The position numbers and the translations under genes were made by a program. From Archilochus colubris (Eukaryota; Chordata; Aves; Apodiformes; Trochilidae), in NCBI GenBank assembly GCA_023079485.1, contig CM041084.1:12336609-12400608 (forward strand): a DNA stretch of 64,000 nt, given 5' to 3'. The number at the start of each line of letters is the position of its first letter. Within the stretch, counting starts at the first letter, position 1. Below are positions 37,606 to 50,400 of the stretch, piece after piece. The notes beneath the pieces were generated by a model. The model ran no database searches. It saw only the letters and a program-made list of their open reading frames with translations, and was not told the origin of the DNA.

Positions 37606-40600
37606 GCTTATGAATCTTAGTAACATTTCCTTTGCCCTCTCCCTCCTTCCACTGTGGACCACCAGTGCATCTGACTAGCTGCACAGAGATGAAAGAATGG
37701 GTTTTGCATTCAGCACAAAACTCCCTGGCATCAGCAGAAACAAAACATATATATATATAAAAGAAATTCTGTTCTGGAGTCTTAAATGTAAACTGAGGTG
37801 GCCCTATAAACAAATTGTGAAGAAAAAATCCATACTCTACTTCAGAAAACAGGCTATTTGCCCTTCCTTGTTTCCATCAATGCCTCTCTGGCAATGAGAG
37901 ACAGACTTGTTGTTAGTAGTGGCTGCAATGAGCTGCTGCTAGCTGCTTTTGCAGATAAATATTACTGCTGCTAAGGCACCTGTGCTGTCAGCCTTCTGGG
38001 AAATGCCTTGCAAACACCCACTGAGTGTGGCTGCCCTGCTCCTGAGGATGCTCTGTTTTGGACTGGGCTCCAGCATGGCAATGCTTCTTTGTGGAGGCTG
38101 CACATACTTCAAAAGCCATTTGTGGAGATGCTCCTTTCCAAACTGTCAGCAGTGAGAAGCATAGAAATGACTTCTGAACCTCTGATCTCCCAAGTATTCT
38201 TAATGGGCATGTATCCAGACATTTTCATTAATGCAAGTAGCAACTAACTAAACTGACTAATAAGTTGTCTCTGTTTCTCACTCATTTTCAATCAACATAA
38301 CTAATCAACAAGCCAGAGAATACAAAAGCCCTTGAGAGTATTTTTAATCATCGTGATTGTTCATCTGTTGATAAAAAGTGTCTTAAAATTAAAATAATAA
38401 TAGCTTGTGATGCTGAATCCTTAATAGCATATGGAAGGCATATCCATTACTGCATGGAAAAGGGTGTCACAAATGTACTGACATGAAAATTCATGGGGTT
38501 CAATATATAGTGGTGGACAGTTAAATATACTGTGTAGTTAGGAAGGAGATATAAACAGAGGTCAAAATCCAAACTGAGTAGAAAATGTCTATGAATAGGT
38601 GACTGTAATAAAGAGAAATGACATAGTTAATAATGTTTGGCATTAGTATCCTTTTGAGACTATCAAGCACTTTATAAATCTGAATGAATAAACTCAAACC
38701 CGGTCATGATAAGATTAATATTATAATTCACATTTTACATATGGAACAGCTGACACATATTGAAATTAAAACAGATATTACCAAAAGACACCTGCTCTAA
38801 AATGTCATTCAGATGCTCAAAAACCTGTCTATCCTTCACTGAGAAGTCAAGGTTCCCAGACCTTTAGAAAGACAATTAATTTTAGAGGTCTTAACTCTCA
38901 AAAATATAATTACCCATATGTATGCAGTAAGCCTTAGCAAAATTAGTAATGGAAACTATAATGATTCTACCATATCAGACTTCTTGGACTCAATTTGTCT
39001 AAGCCAGTCACCATGGACATCCTTTAGAGTTAAGGAATTTTTATTAGTACTGCCGTGGATTCTAAGGTGGGATTCATCACATCCTAAAGTGGCTGTTTTA
39101 AACCAGCCAGATGAATTACAACTTAAAAATGCATGTTTCTCTGCATTAATTATAAAGAGAACATGGCATGAGTAGAACATCTGTAGATGCTGAAGTCCCA
39201 GTTCATGAGCTCTGAAAATGCTCATTGTCAGAGGGCTGCTTTTATAAAACCCTTACTTGTATGCAGAGCCAGTGGCCAGTAAATACTATGCACACAGATA
39301 TTTCTTTTTTCTGGAGCCTATTGTGGTAATAGGTTTCCTTATACCTACTGGACAGTATCACAAGTATTTGCAAAACTTTCTAGAGAAATACACATGCTTC
39401 TATGAAATATGCATTTTTATATGACCATTCATGACAGTCAATTACTGTTAAAATTCTAAAACTTACACAGCTGAGAATCTGACTTGTGGCTTATTTAGTC
39501 AAATTTATTTTTTAGCCAGACAAAAGATGAGTGTGTCATTATTACTGTCTGTGCTCAGTGGAAGCATTTTCTCTCATAAGCATTGAAAACCCTGCTGTGT
39601 ATACAAAGGCCATCCGAAAATTAATTTCACAACTCCATTGCTGAACAAACCTCTCTAACCTAGGTTATCTTTTTAATTATGATGAATTATCCTGTCAGCT
39701 GAGATGAAAGGCATTAATGAAAATACAATTTTGGAAGTACTCACAGAGAAGTTCATCTGTTGTTCCGGATTTCTTTCAGCGAGAAGTATTTGTGCCTGGC
39801 ACAGGGATGAACTCCTGTTTTTTACCTATGCTACTTAATGTGCATCCAGGACACTTTGAAAACTTTAGTCTCTAAATACAGGTAAAATGCATTCCTGTAA
39901 AGCAAATAAATACTACTTGCTTAGCTTTACAAATAAAATAACTGAAATGAATATAGGAATTATTTTATTAAGTAGTTCAGGGAAAGATTCTTTGAGCAGT
40001 AGGTCCTCAATTTCATTCCAGTATTTTAATCAGGACATCATCCTGCTACTGTTTTACCCCAGGAATCACAGGAATATTGCATGTTTGGCAGTGGAGATCA
40101 GAAGATAACTCTTTTTTCCAAGACTGAACACTGAAGACAGATTACTTTCATAATGTAGGAGTGACATTCAAAAAATAAGAATGGAACATGAGATTTCTCT
40201 ATAGAAAACTGAAACACATATTGGAATTAAACATCTTTAAGCTCTATTTTCATGATCTTTTTCAGGAAGACTCATTTCATTCTGGTTATACTTTGCAGCC
40301 TTCAACTGTAAAAAAGCTTTGATCTAAGTGCTGCATAGCTAATTTATAATAAAATTATGACAGTTTTATAAGCCCATCTGAGCAACTGGCTTGTTGTTTT
40401 CTATTCACTCTTCTACCAAAAAGGTTAAATAACATCTAGATTGGCACTAGATTTTGTCTGGATAATTCCACAGCATAAGTGACATGACTTGGATATACAT
40501 GCAAAGAAATATACAGCAGACATACCCAAGACTGTGTATCATAACCCAACCAAGAAAAACCTCTTATGATGCTACAAGTCAAGTTGATTTCAGTTCTGTT

Positions 40601-42509
40601 TCTCCCTGTCTAGGCTTGAGTATTTGTGTTACAAAAAACTGCCTTTCTATCTAAACTTTTCTTCCTGGCAGCTTCATTGCTTTTTAGTTACAAACTGGAC
40701 AGCAAAGGCAAGGACAGGCTATGTAGTCCTCTACCTACAGAAGTATTAAAGGAAACGGGATGCTGGTTTTTGTTGTTTTTTTTTAATTAGGGTCCTCATT
40801 TGCAAATGAGACTTAACTGTAGTGTCCCATAGTTACTCATCTTTTACACAGGTAGGAAAAGAAAAGCACACCTCATCCATACAGCACAGCCAACCCGCCT
40901 TGGTTGGGTAAACGGCTGGTGTTAAATTGAGGTCTGTGAGGGAAGTATAAGTACCTGCTGTCATGCTAAGGCTTGATAGACAGAGAGAAACCAGTCAGCT
41001 CAGTGTGTCTGAGACTTCAGCATTTCTATCCATACCCACTCTGAGACATACAGTAAAAAATGTGGGCTGAGAAGTGTTTTAGATCTGACCCTATATATCT
41101 GTAGATCTTAATTGTGACGTGAAATTTACCTGCTTAGGATATATCGAAAAAGAAATATTAGGATCAAATATTGCAAGACAATAAACATTAAATTTTATCA
41201 TTTGGAAGGTCAGCAGGTCTAATAAGTAATAAATCAGAGCAGTGGCAAAAACCAGGTTGAGATCTGTGCATGCATATGCAAATGTGTCTTTGCTGATCCC
41301 ACAGAATGTGCTTGGTGTGTTGACATATACACTGTGGCCAAGTAGCACAGCAGACTGGCAGAATCCAAGGCTGCTCATTGTCCTCAGTGTTGGCAAGTGT
41401 TTCTTTATGTTTGGTAGCCTGATACTAAGAAAATGACCTTCTCATGCTTCTGCTGCTGACACTTTGCTTTTCCAGGCAATTAAAGGTATTAGCTATAGAT
41501 TTTTATATGATTCTGGAAGTAGAGCAAAGGTGACAGAGAGAAGAACTGGAAAGTATTATTTGATCATGGGAAACCTGAAAGTGAGGTTTCTTTAATGAAG
41601 GGATTTACACCTTATGAGTATGATTTTAATGCAAATAAGAGTCAGATTAAGAGATTTGAAATTTTTAGACAGAACGGGGATGTTTCTGACATTATTTTCA
41701 CAGTGATTATGAACAATTTTATACTTTCTTATCTTTCATCCAAATGAGAACAGCTAAAGTAGCCATGAGGTGGTAAACAATTAAATATATTCCTTACTGA
41801 AAACAAAGGCTATAATTTCATGACTTCTTGGATACTTCACAGCCAGAGAAAGAAAAATACAGTAAAATAAAATTTAAAAAATCTAGTCCCCTTACTAGCA
41901 CCCTGTGCAGATCCAAGCCTCATTTCTCTCAGATTTTATACTGGGTTCTCCACTGAATTCCAAAGGAGTTCCTATTTGAGATGGCAGTATACAGCTTTAG
42001 AAACCTTTAGGGTTTTATCTGGTTTGATCACAAACTTTGTCTCCCCTCAAGCTACTCCAAGGAGTTGGTTAAAAGGTCATATAAATCAATGGAAAAGAAT
42101 GAGTGCATTTCAAAAGTCTTTGCCTAAATCTGTCCCTAAAAGGCAGAATAGTTGAAACAATTTATAAACAATATTTCAGTCAATATAGCATGTTTATATT
42201 GTTTTTATGAAGTAGTCCAGGAATTTTTGGCACTTAAAAGGTGCACTGGAGAAAAATCTATAGTCTTTTTAGTATGTTCTTTTGGAACATGTTGCCTTGG
42301 AAATAAATGATCCTGAATTCTCTATCACTAGAGCAAATGTCTAATAAATAATTTTATGAAGACCAAAGAAAATTTTCTTTTCTTGATTGTTCTTAAAACA
42401 TATGAAGAATTTTATAATGAAAACAAGTAGGATTCAGACATAGAATCTTCATCGCTTTTCTAAGTACTGATGTACTTTAAGTCCTGAAGTTTCTCTGAGA
42501 TTTCCTTCC
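37606..42509. other. Unique noncoding DNA
   Basis: No gene recognised over nearly 5 kb. A short (AT)n lies at 37747-37759. Open frames reach about 100 codons (minus strand 41091-41396), without coding hallmarks. Confidence 0.5.
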
Positions 42510-42529
42510 TTTTTTTTTTTTTTTTTTTT
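42510..42529. repeat. Poly-T run (20 nt)
   Basis: Uninterrupted thymines in a pyrimidine-rich context; no retroposed unit recognised beside it. Confidence 0.9.
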
Positions 42530-45283
42530 CTGCTAACTTGCCTTTCTCTTCTTTTGGGAGAAACATCTGCAGACACCAGATGAATTATATCAGCAACACC
42601 CTTCAATTCCTTCCATTAGTCGTCACTGAACTGTGTTATAGTAATGACCCTGCACAAAGGAAAATAATGATATGTATTCACACTACCAAACTTTATACAT
42701 TAAAATGCAGTGACTAAATTAGGAACTTTTATGTCTTGGGCTCCTCTGAAGTGGATGAAAAGAGAGCTAGATCATCAGAGGGCTAGTTAGCCTTTCTCAT
42801 ACCCAAACTCCCTATTCCCTGTCTCCTGGCCTAGGACTGTGATAACATTTCACTGGTAACTCTGGTGAGTTGTGGCCTCTGTGAAGACTTTGCTTGATAC
42901 CAACAGCCATTACCAATAATGCTTCAAAAATTTCTACTAGACTCTAAGACATGTGCCATTTCTTCTATAATGAAGCCTTGAACTGCTTGGTTGCAAGCCT
43001 AATTGAAGATCCCAGAATCTCTATTTTGATTCATACTGGGGACTTAAAAATCTGTCACATCTCAAAGTTACTTTATTATTTTTCAAAAAGTATGGTGAAA
43101 AAATTGAATTATGCTTTCTTTTGTTCACATTGTGGTAGATGTGAAATGCAGTCCTTTCAAAAGAGCAGATAGGTGATCCAGCCAATGCAAGTCTTTCTAC
43201 AGAGTTTATTGGTTGCTGGCTTGGACTTTGTTGCAGTAGTAAATAAGATATTTTATACTACAAGTAGAAGATATCAGTTGCACTATGCATCTATGTTGTA
43301 AGCACTTGAGAGAAAATCCTAGGACAACTAATGACAATGTTTGCATGTGCAAAAGTGGTCAGAAATTAAGTCCTATATAATGTAATGTGGTAGAAGCAAA
43401 TAAAAATTGTTAACAAGATGCTAAATGAAATCACTGTATATTCCCATCCTGGACATAGCTCTAGACATCTGCACTCAAAATATAGATAAGAAACATTGAA
43501 TCAGAGACAAAAGGCAAACTGAAGCTATAGACAAAAATTTGCACCAAGGATATTAAAAATTCTGGGGAATGTTCAGATTTTGAGAAGGGTAAGTAATGGA
43601 TGAAAGCCTTATAAGAAATAATGAATGAACTATAGACAGTAAAGCAGATGGTTCACTATAATTTGTCCCATAATACAAGAAGGGGGAATAATCAATAAAA
43701 ATTTGAAGTAGCATATTGTGCACTGCTCAGCAGAAGTAATTCTGTACATAACACCCAATTAGCTTGTAAATCTAGTAACTGCAAAACGTCCTTGCTATCC
43801 AAAAATTTCAGAAGATAAACAGAACTCTCACTTTTGGCCCTGATATGTTTAAAAATGGAACAAATCTATGCAAGATAATTTAAATTGCTACACTTTAGGA
43901 TGTAAATGTTTATGGGCAGATCCCATGGCTATTACCCTCATGGGGTTTATTATACCTTGTTCTAAGCAACCTAACGCTATTCAGTTTCTAAAGAATACAG
44001 AATGAGATTGGCTGCTGGCTAGGCTGGTATTGGAAATCTTTGCATCCTTTTTATATTTCACTTTGTAATTCTGACCTTATGAATAGAGAGCTCCATCGGC
44101 TTGATGTTCAATGAAATGATAGCTGATGTAGTAACTCTTGAATTTATAGGGCAGATATATTCTAGTAGCATATGCTACTTGAGACAGAGCCAGCAGTGAC
44201 ATCTAATCACTGTGAGAAAACTCATTCTAACTTTGCTGCCAACATTTTAGGTTAGATAACAGACGTGCACTGACTTGATAGCAGGTGGATAAAAGGGTAT
44301 AAGCTATGTTTTGTGCCTTCTGTCTGTATTACTTATAGATTAGCTGATTTTAGGAATCCAAGAGAGCTCATGTGATATAAATTTAGTTTCTGTGAGAGTT
44401 TAGTACTTGTGAAAGACAGCAGATTGGTAGCTTTCCATTTGAAATTCTCCAATTAGCTTTAAGATTGATAGATAGGTGAAGTTGGTCACAAGTCTGTCAA
44501 TGATTTATAAAGTGTAGGATGAAGCGGTAACCCAAGAGCACAAAAAATCATCTTCAATTTTCATCTTTTCCTTCCAAAATAATTAGTATCTGTAGTTTAT
44601 TCTTTTTGCTGCTTGGGGAGCTCATGAGTCAGCAACTGCTCAGAGAAGGAATGTGAGCTATTGCATGGAGGAGAGGAAAAATGAGGAGATAGGGTTGGTA
44701 ACAGGTCTTACTGTTCATAGCTGTGTTTCTGTTTGAGATATGTTTTGAAATAAAACTTATTGTCACACCTCTGGAAAGAACTGTGATTTATAAACCAAGC
44801 CTGCCATTCAAGTTATTCCAGTGCAACATAGGCAATAGGAAAGGAAACTTCCCAGACTAGCATTATCAAAATATTCCAGCCTTTATATGGAAGGTAGAGC
44901 TAAAACAGCAAATATAGTTTGTTCCATTAATTCTCTGGCCTTGTTTTCAAGTGCAGAGAACCTAATAGCATTAGTACTGGTTTATGTACATATTTGACCA
45001 CTCAAAACTGGACTGAGTCCAGCAAATCTGCCAGAAAAAAATAATTATGTGATGAAATCTTTCATCACTGCACAATCCAGAGAAAACATGAAGCAACAAC
45101 TTAATTAAGGTATTGCCTGCGTGTTTACTATTTGTTATCGAGTTTAAAAAAGGGTAAAATTCAGGTGATTTACAGAAATTGTCTTAAGGCAAGGCCAAAT
45201 GGCTTTCTGAAAAATATATGAACTCTTTCACAGAACTTCTGTGTATGGATGATGTGGGGGTTTTGGTTTTTTGTTGTTGTTGG
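42530..45283. other. Unique noncoding DNA
   Basis: No gene, RNA or dispersed repeat recognised; frames are short. Confidence 0.5.
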
Positions 45284-45308
45284 TTTTTTTTTTTTTTTTT
45301 TTTTTTTT
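45284..45308. repeat. Poly-T run (25 nt)
   Basis: Uninterrupted thymines after a G/T-rich lead. It inflates frames on both strands into poly-Phe and poly-Lys stretches, which are not evidence of a gene. Confidence 0.95.
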
Positions 45309-47374
45309 CTGGATGGAGAATGGCTTAGAGATGTTAGAGAAAGAGAGCAAGCATAGAATTAGAGAAGCCAGTCCAGAAGGTCTAAAGCTCACAGCTTCAG
45401 CTATGTCACATTTCCAGATGGCCTCACTGCTTGAGGTGGACAGGAACAAAAGAGGCTCTTTAATAGCCCTCTGCTGGACCATGGCTCTGGCTGTGGCTGG
45501 TACCCACCTGACAGTCAGGTGCATGAAATGACTTTGTTCTTGCTTCTCTTGCCATTTACCATTCACATTTCCATATATCTATTTGTTCTCCCCTCGCTAG
45601 TGAGGAGCCTATATAAACTCAAACAATGTGGAAAGTGAAGCAATAAGTTATGGCAACAAATGTATTATGGTACTAATGTTTTCAATATAAAAGGCCAAAG
45701 AATGAGAAGCCATTCACCTCTTCTAACACTTCACACAATTCCTGTTATAACTGGAGAGCAACTTCCACTTTGCTTCCTTCACAGACTGGGTTGAACAATG
45801 TGCTTAATCTGGCAGAACTTCACAAAAACAAGATAAACCTTCATCACTCTGTTTTTCAGCTGAAGGGATAACACTATGACAGCTACCAGAATTTAGCACT
45901 CTCTGGGGAGACTGAAAAATAAATTCCAAGTATTCTCTTTTTCTGTGTATATATTATGAATACCAAGTCAGATGTAAAAAAGAAGTATTATTTTGCTACG
46001 AACCACACAACAGACAATTTCATTAGATTATAAATTTATATTCTCATTTATAACATTATTAAATTACATTCCTATAGAATTGCCTGTATTTAATATACTA
46101 CCTAAAAATGCCATTTTTGGTTTATGTCTGGAAAGTTTCCCTCACATCAAGTGAAACTCCTGTTATGTTAGTTACGGTTATCCTAACTCAATGCTTGAAT
46201 GATTTCTAGAATGTAGCACTTTGAAAGAAACAGGATGATAGCATTTTTTTGAATGGATATTTAAGTCATAACTAAAATTCTATATTCAGAGTAAAAAGTA
46301 ATGAGAATAATTACAGGCAAAATAATTGGAATAAATAAATAGATGTCAGTTCAGCATCAGAAAAAAAAATTCTGAAAATATAATGCTTGAAAAAAGAAAG
46401 AATTTAGTAAAGATCAAAAGTTTTAAATTTTAACCTATTTTCACATTTAAACACTAGGAGCTACATTTGGCATTTTCTAACTACTAATATCTAGTTTCTC
46501 AGTGACATTTGCATTCATAAGAAAAGTAACAGTTATGAAATTAAGCCAAATGTATTAATACACCTTCTACATCTTTCCATTTAATTACATTTTTATTACC
46601 TAAAGTCTTAAATTTCCTATTGAAAACTAAGGCTCAACTTGATGTAAGGAAAATACTTCCTGCAAAATATCCTGAGAGGAAACAACCGTAGTCAATACAC
46701 CTACATGTATGTATGATGCAAAAAATCACATTGAGGCACTAGCTGGGCATATCAGTAAACATATGGACAAATTCCAGTAGTTTTTACTGGGAATTGGCTT
46801 CCATCATTTGTCTTATCTTCATTTCTCCATTCTGTTTTAACCACATCCAGATCTGTATAAGTAGATGGGGCATCATACACAGGATGGATTGACCCAATAT
46901 ATTCTGAAATGAATGACACACTCTAAGCTTTCAGATGTTGTTGATACTAATAAATAGGGAAATACTTACTCTATTTATTAAACTTTGTAAAACCCTAACA
47001 GCAGTTGCAGAAAAAGGAGGATTTATCTACCAATAAAAACCCCAAAGATTACATTTACCAAGTTCCCATTCTTTATTGTAATGAAATTTGTCTTTCAGCT
47101 TTTAAAATGCATTTATAAAGCCAGAAATACATTCTGTCTTTGAGATGAATAACCACATTATTACTTGCCTGTCAAATCTAAGTAGGGTTGTTAATAATAC
47201 ACAGATAGCTACTGAAAATTCAAAACATGGGAGGTTTCCTTTGGAGAAAATTGCAGTTTTAACCTCTGATTTCTCTTCTGAACCAATTATTTATTTACAT
47301 ATCCACCTTGCAATATGTGATCTCCACAGAAGTGAAAATGGTTCAAAGAATTCAAAAATTTTCAGAAATTTAGT
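45309..47374. other. Unique noncoding DNA
   Basis: No gene recognised. The sequence right of the poly-T run could in principle be the 3' part of a minus-strand retroposed transcript, but I could not match it to anything. Confidence 0.45.
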
Positions 47375-47490
47375 GTGTTAGTATGGAAAGTGCTCCTGCA
47401 ATGAAGGGGGGGGGGGTTGGATCTAGGCAATCTTAAAGGTGTCTTCCAACCCAAACCATATGATTCTATGACTGATTCTATGATTCTATG
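47375..47490 (+). mobile_element. CR1 3' tail fragment with expanded G run
   Basis: The order 'gtgctcctgcaatgaa', an 11-G run (47406-47416), 'ttggatctaggcaatctta', 'ccttccaaccc/cttccaaccca' and 'gattctatgattctatg' is that of the last about 115 bases of avian CR1, where a shorter G run is normal. The tail has octamer units with one interruption ('gactgattctatg'). Confidence 0.88.
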
Positions 47491-50400
47491 TTTTAATGGA
47501 AATTCTGATTATTCAAAGCTTCTCTTCAGTTATAAGAATACTTTAGTTTTATTAATTAATCAATTAAGTAAAAACCTATTTTTTTTAATTGAGTTAAACC
47601 TTTTAATATCGATTCATTATCATTATTTCACTTATTTCTGGAATCCCTTTGTGCCTTATGCAGTTGTATATTTGGTGCCTTGTATCTCTATGTTATTTTC
47701 TGGAGTGTCCTGAGTGATTTTATTCTTTCATACGCCATAGGCTTTTGATTCCCAGAATGCCATATGGAACTTTTATGAGCTATGCAAATGTAGGTGAGTA
47801 TCCCAGACCAGAGAACTGAGATAACAAATAATGACCTTCATATGCCAAGGAAGTGCTGGCAACACAGTCTTCTCCTGCTGACCAGATTTATCTCTAGTTT
47901 TCAGATTTTGAAAGATCTAGTTATGTGAGGAGGAAGATTGAAATCAAAGTGTATAATTCAGTTCATTCGCACATCATATCCTTCAATGTTCAAAATTCCT
48001 TCTCATAGTAGTAAAACAGTACTTATGGACTTCTCCAAGGCTATTGTGGCTACAGGCTAAAGCTAAATCTACATCTGGGTTTTGCTGCAGAGAATCCAAT
48101 GAAGTGTGCATGGACAAATCATTAGGAATCTCACCCTAGAAAAAATGATATGAGAATTCAGAGCAGAAATGTTGCCAGTATCACTCTGTAGGATAGGTAA
48201 AGATTGCACAAGCATAACAAAAGGGTTACAGAATTTGTTGGAGGGTTAAAGAATTTGTTGGAGGGTTTTAAGAGGGTTTACATTAAAAAAAAATTACTTT
48301 TAATCAAGCCAGAGTTAAAAACTATTTGAATTGCATTTTTCTGAAGGAAACAAATTGTGAGATTTGTATAAAATATATTTTTTTCCACAGAGGCAACGAG
48401 AACATTGCTATTTTTTCATTCTTATTCAGCAATATAGTAGCCTCAATCTACACTCACATTCACTCAATTTAACATCAAATACCAAATCAGCCAAATGTAT
48501 ATCTCATATTTGAGGTGTTTCATCACTATGTTTAAAAAAATTCCCAGGAGTTTCTGCTCATTATTAAAAATTGCACTGATGCAGTCCTCTTGTGTCTGTC
48601 TCCTCACCTATGTGTTTGCCAGCTTTGGAAGACCTAATGGCACTGCACTGCCAACTCTCCTTTCAAGAAAGTCAACAGATAATTATGCAATCTGTTCATG
48701 CAGTGCAAATAACTTGGCATTCTGTGAGCCTACCAGTGTTACAGGAAATAATTCTTAGTTTGTGGGGATGTGAACACCTTAAGTGAATTCAAATTCTATG
48801 CTTTTCTAATGCTACCATATGAGGCAGCAGTGGCAACATGCAAATATTTTTTAAATTACAGAGATGGCTTTGAGGTTGGGTTATTATTTTTGACAGCTCT
48901 TTCCTTTCAGATATTTCACTTGGTAAAGCCCAGTGTTCATCTGCATGACATGCTGCTTTTCAAACAAAAGCATCTGCCTTCTGTAGTATCATATGTTTCC
49001 AAGAAAACTGATGCTTGCAAAGTCTGCAGCTCTCTTTCTCCCCCCCATCAGCTCCCTCCTTACAATTAAATTCCCTTAAAGTGTATAATGCTTTTTATTT
49101 TTCCCCTAAGGCTGTTGTGCAGTAGTTTTCAGAAAAAAAGGAAAAAGGAAAAAGAAGTTACTCCCGTGATACAGCCTATGAGCTCTCATCTGAGTAGCAG
49201 TAATTTTGATTGTTTCACTTCTTATTTATCTAATAAAGTGACATCTACATGACCTGATACATTCTACAAATTCCAGACAAACACAGAGGCAATGTCTTGG
49301 CTAATCAAAGATGTTCTATTAAAAATCTCAGAGTCTGATTGATTGTTACAAGTGGACAGACAGTTACAAATAAAACAAATGAGGGTGCAGTTGCTTTGTC
49401 AGATTGCTGTAGAGAAACAAAAAAAATCTTCCACATATTTCCAACTGCTGGACTATTATTTAAAGTCATGTAAAGAAATTCGTCATGCAAAGAAATAATT
49501 TCTTGTACTTGTATGCTTGCCAGTCTATGCTTGCACATTTATGGTTTGTATTTTATGTATGCATTCACTTCTTAAAGCTTTACAAGAAGAATTACATTCT
49601 AACCTGCAGGTAATAATGTGGGAAGGAGTGTTAAAATATCAAGGGACATAAGAAAATTGTGCTGTAAGAGAATCTTAACCTCTTGCAATATTAATTTGAA
49701 TAAATGTAATTTTTTATAGCCACAATTTCATGATGACTCATCATTCTCCCCTAATTAATTTACAGTAATAAAATCAAGGTAAGACTCAATTTATGGGGAA
49801 GGGAAGTATATTTCCTTCTTAGAAGAGGAACAGCTATAGAGAAACTTATGATCATAAGCAAGATATGTCATCCACTTAGGAAAAAAAAAAAAATTACCTG
49901 GAAGAATAAAATGGGGGTAAATGCAGAAGAAGATTAATCATCTTGCTTTAGGGTATAAAAAGACCGTAGTTAATTGTACAACAGCAAAAAAATCTGGGAG
50001 CACAAATAACATACTGTTAGCACAGTGGAAAAAAATGAGAATAACCTTGAGCCAGTCTTTCAATAGCACTGCCAAAGGTCTATCAACACCTTCTTATTAG
50101 ATTTGTAGCAACAGTTCTCCAGAGATTTAAACCCTTCTAAATTTGCAAGCTCACAAAAATCACCAATAAGGTCCACACTGGGCAGGGAGCATGAAACTGC
50201 ACCACTGGGCAGCTAATTCACCAGACACATTCAGAGTGCTCAAGGCAGAAGAGGTAACTGAGCTGATGAAAACAGATGCTATACCACAGATCCCTGTATT
50301 GAAGCATCTTGAAATCAAAATGTGATTCCTTTTGGCATGAGACCATAGAGAGGTCCATACAATAACAGATGACAACTGGGGGTGAGGAAGTGAGCAGATG

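Noticed and set aside
45228..45566. Frames on both strands next to the poly-T run, considered as a retroposed mRNA or processed pseudogene in minus orientation
   Set aside because: The poly-T tract itself extends the frames, the translated part matches no protein I know, and no target duplication was seen. Processed pseudogenes are rare in birds.
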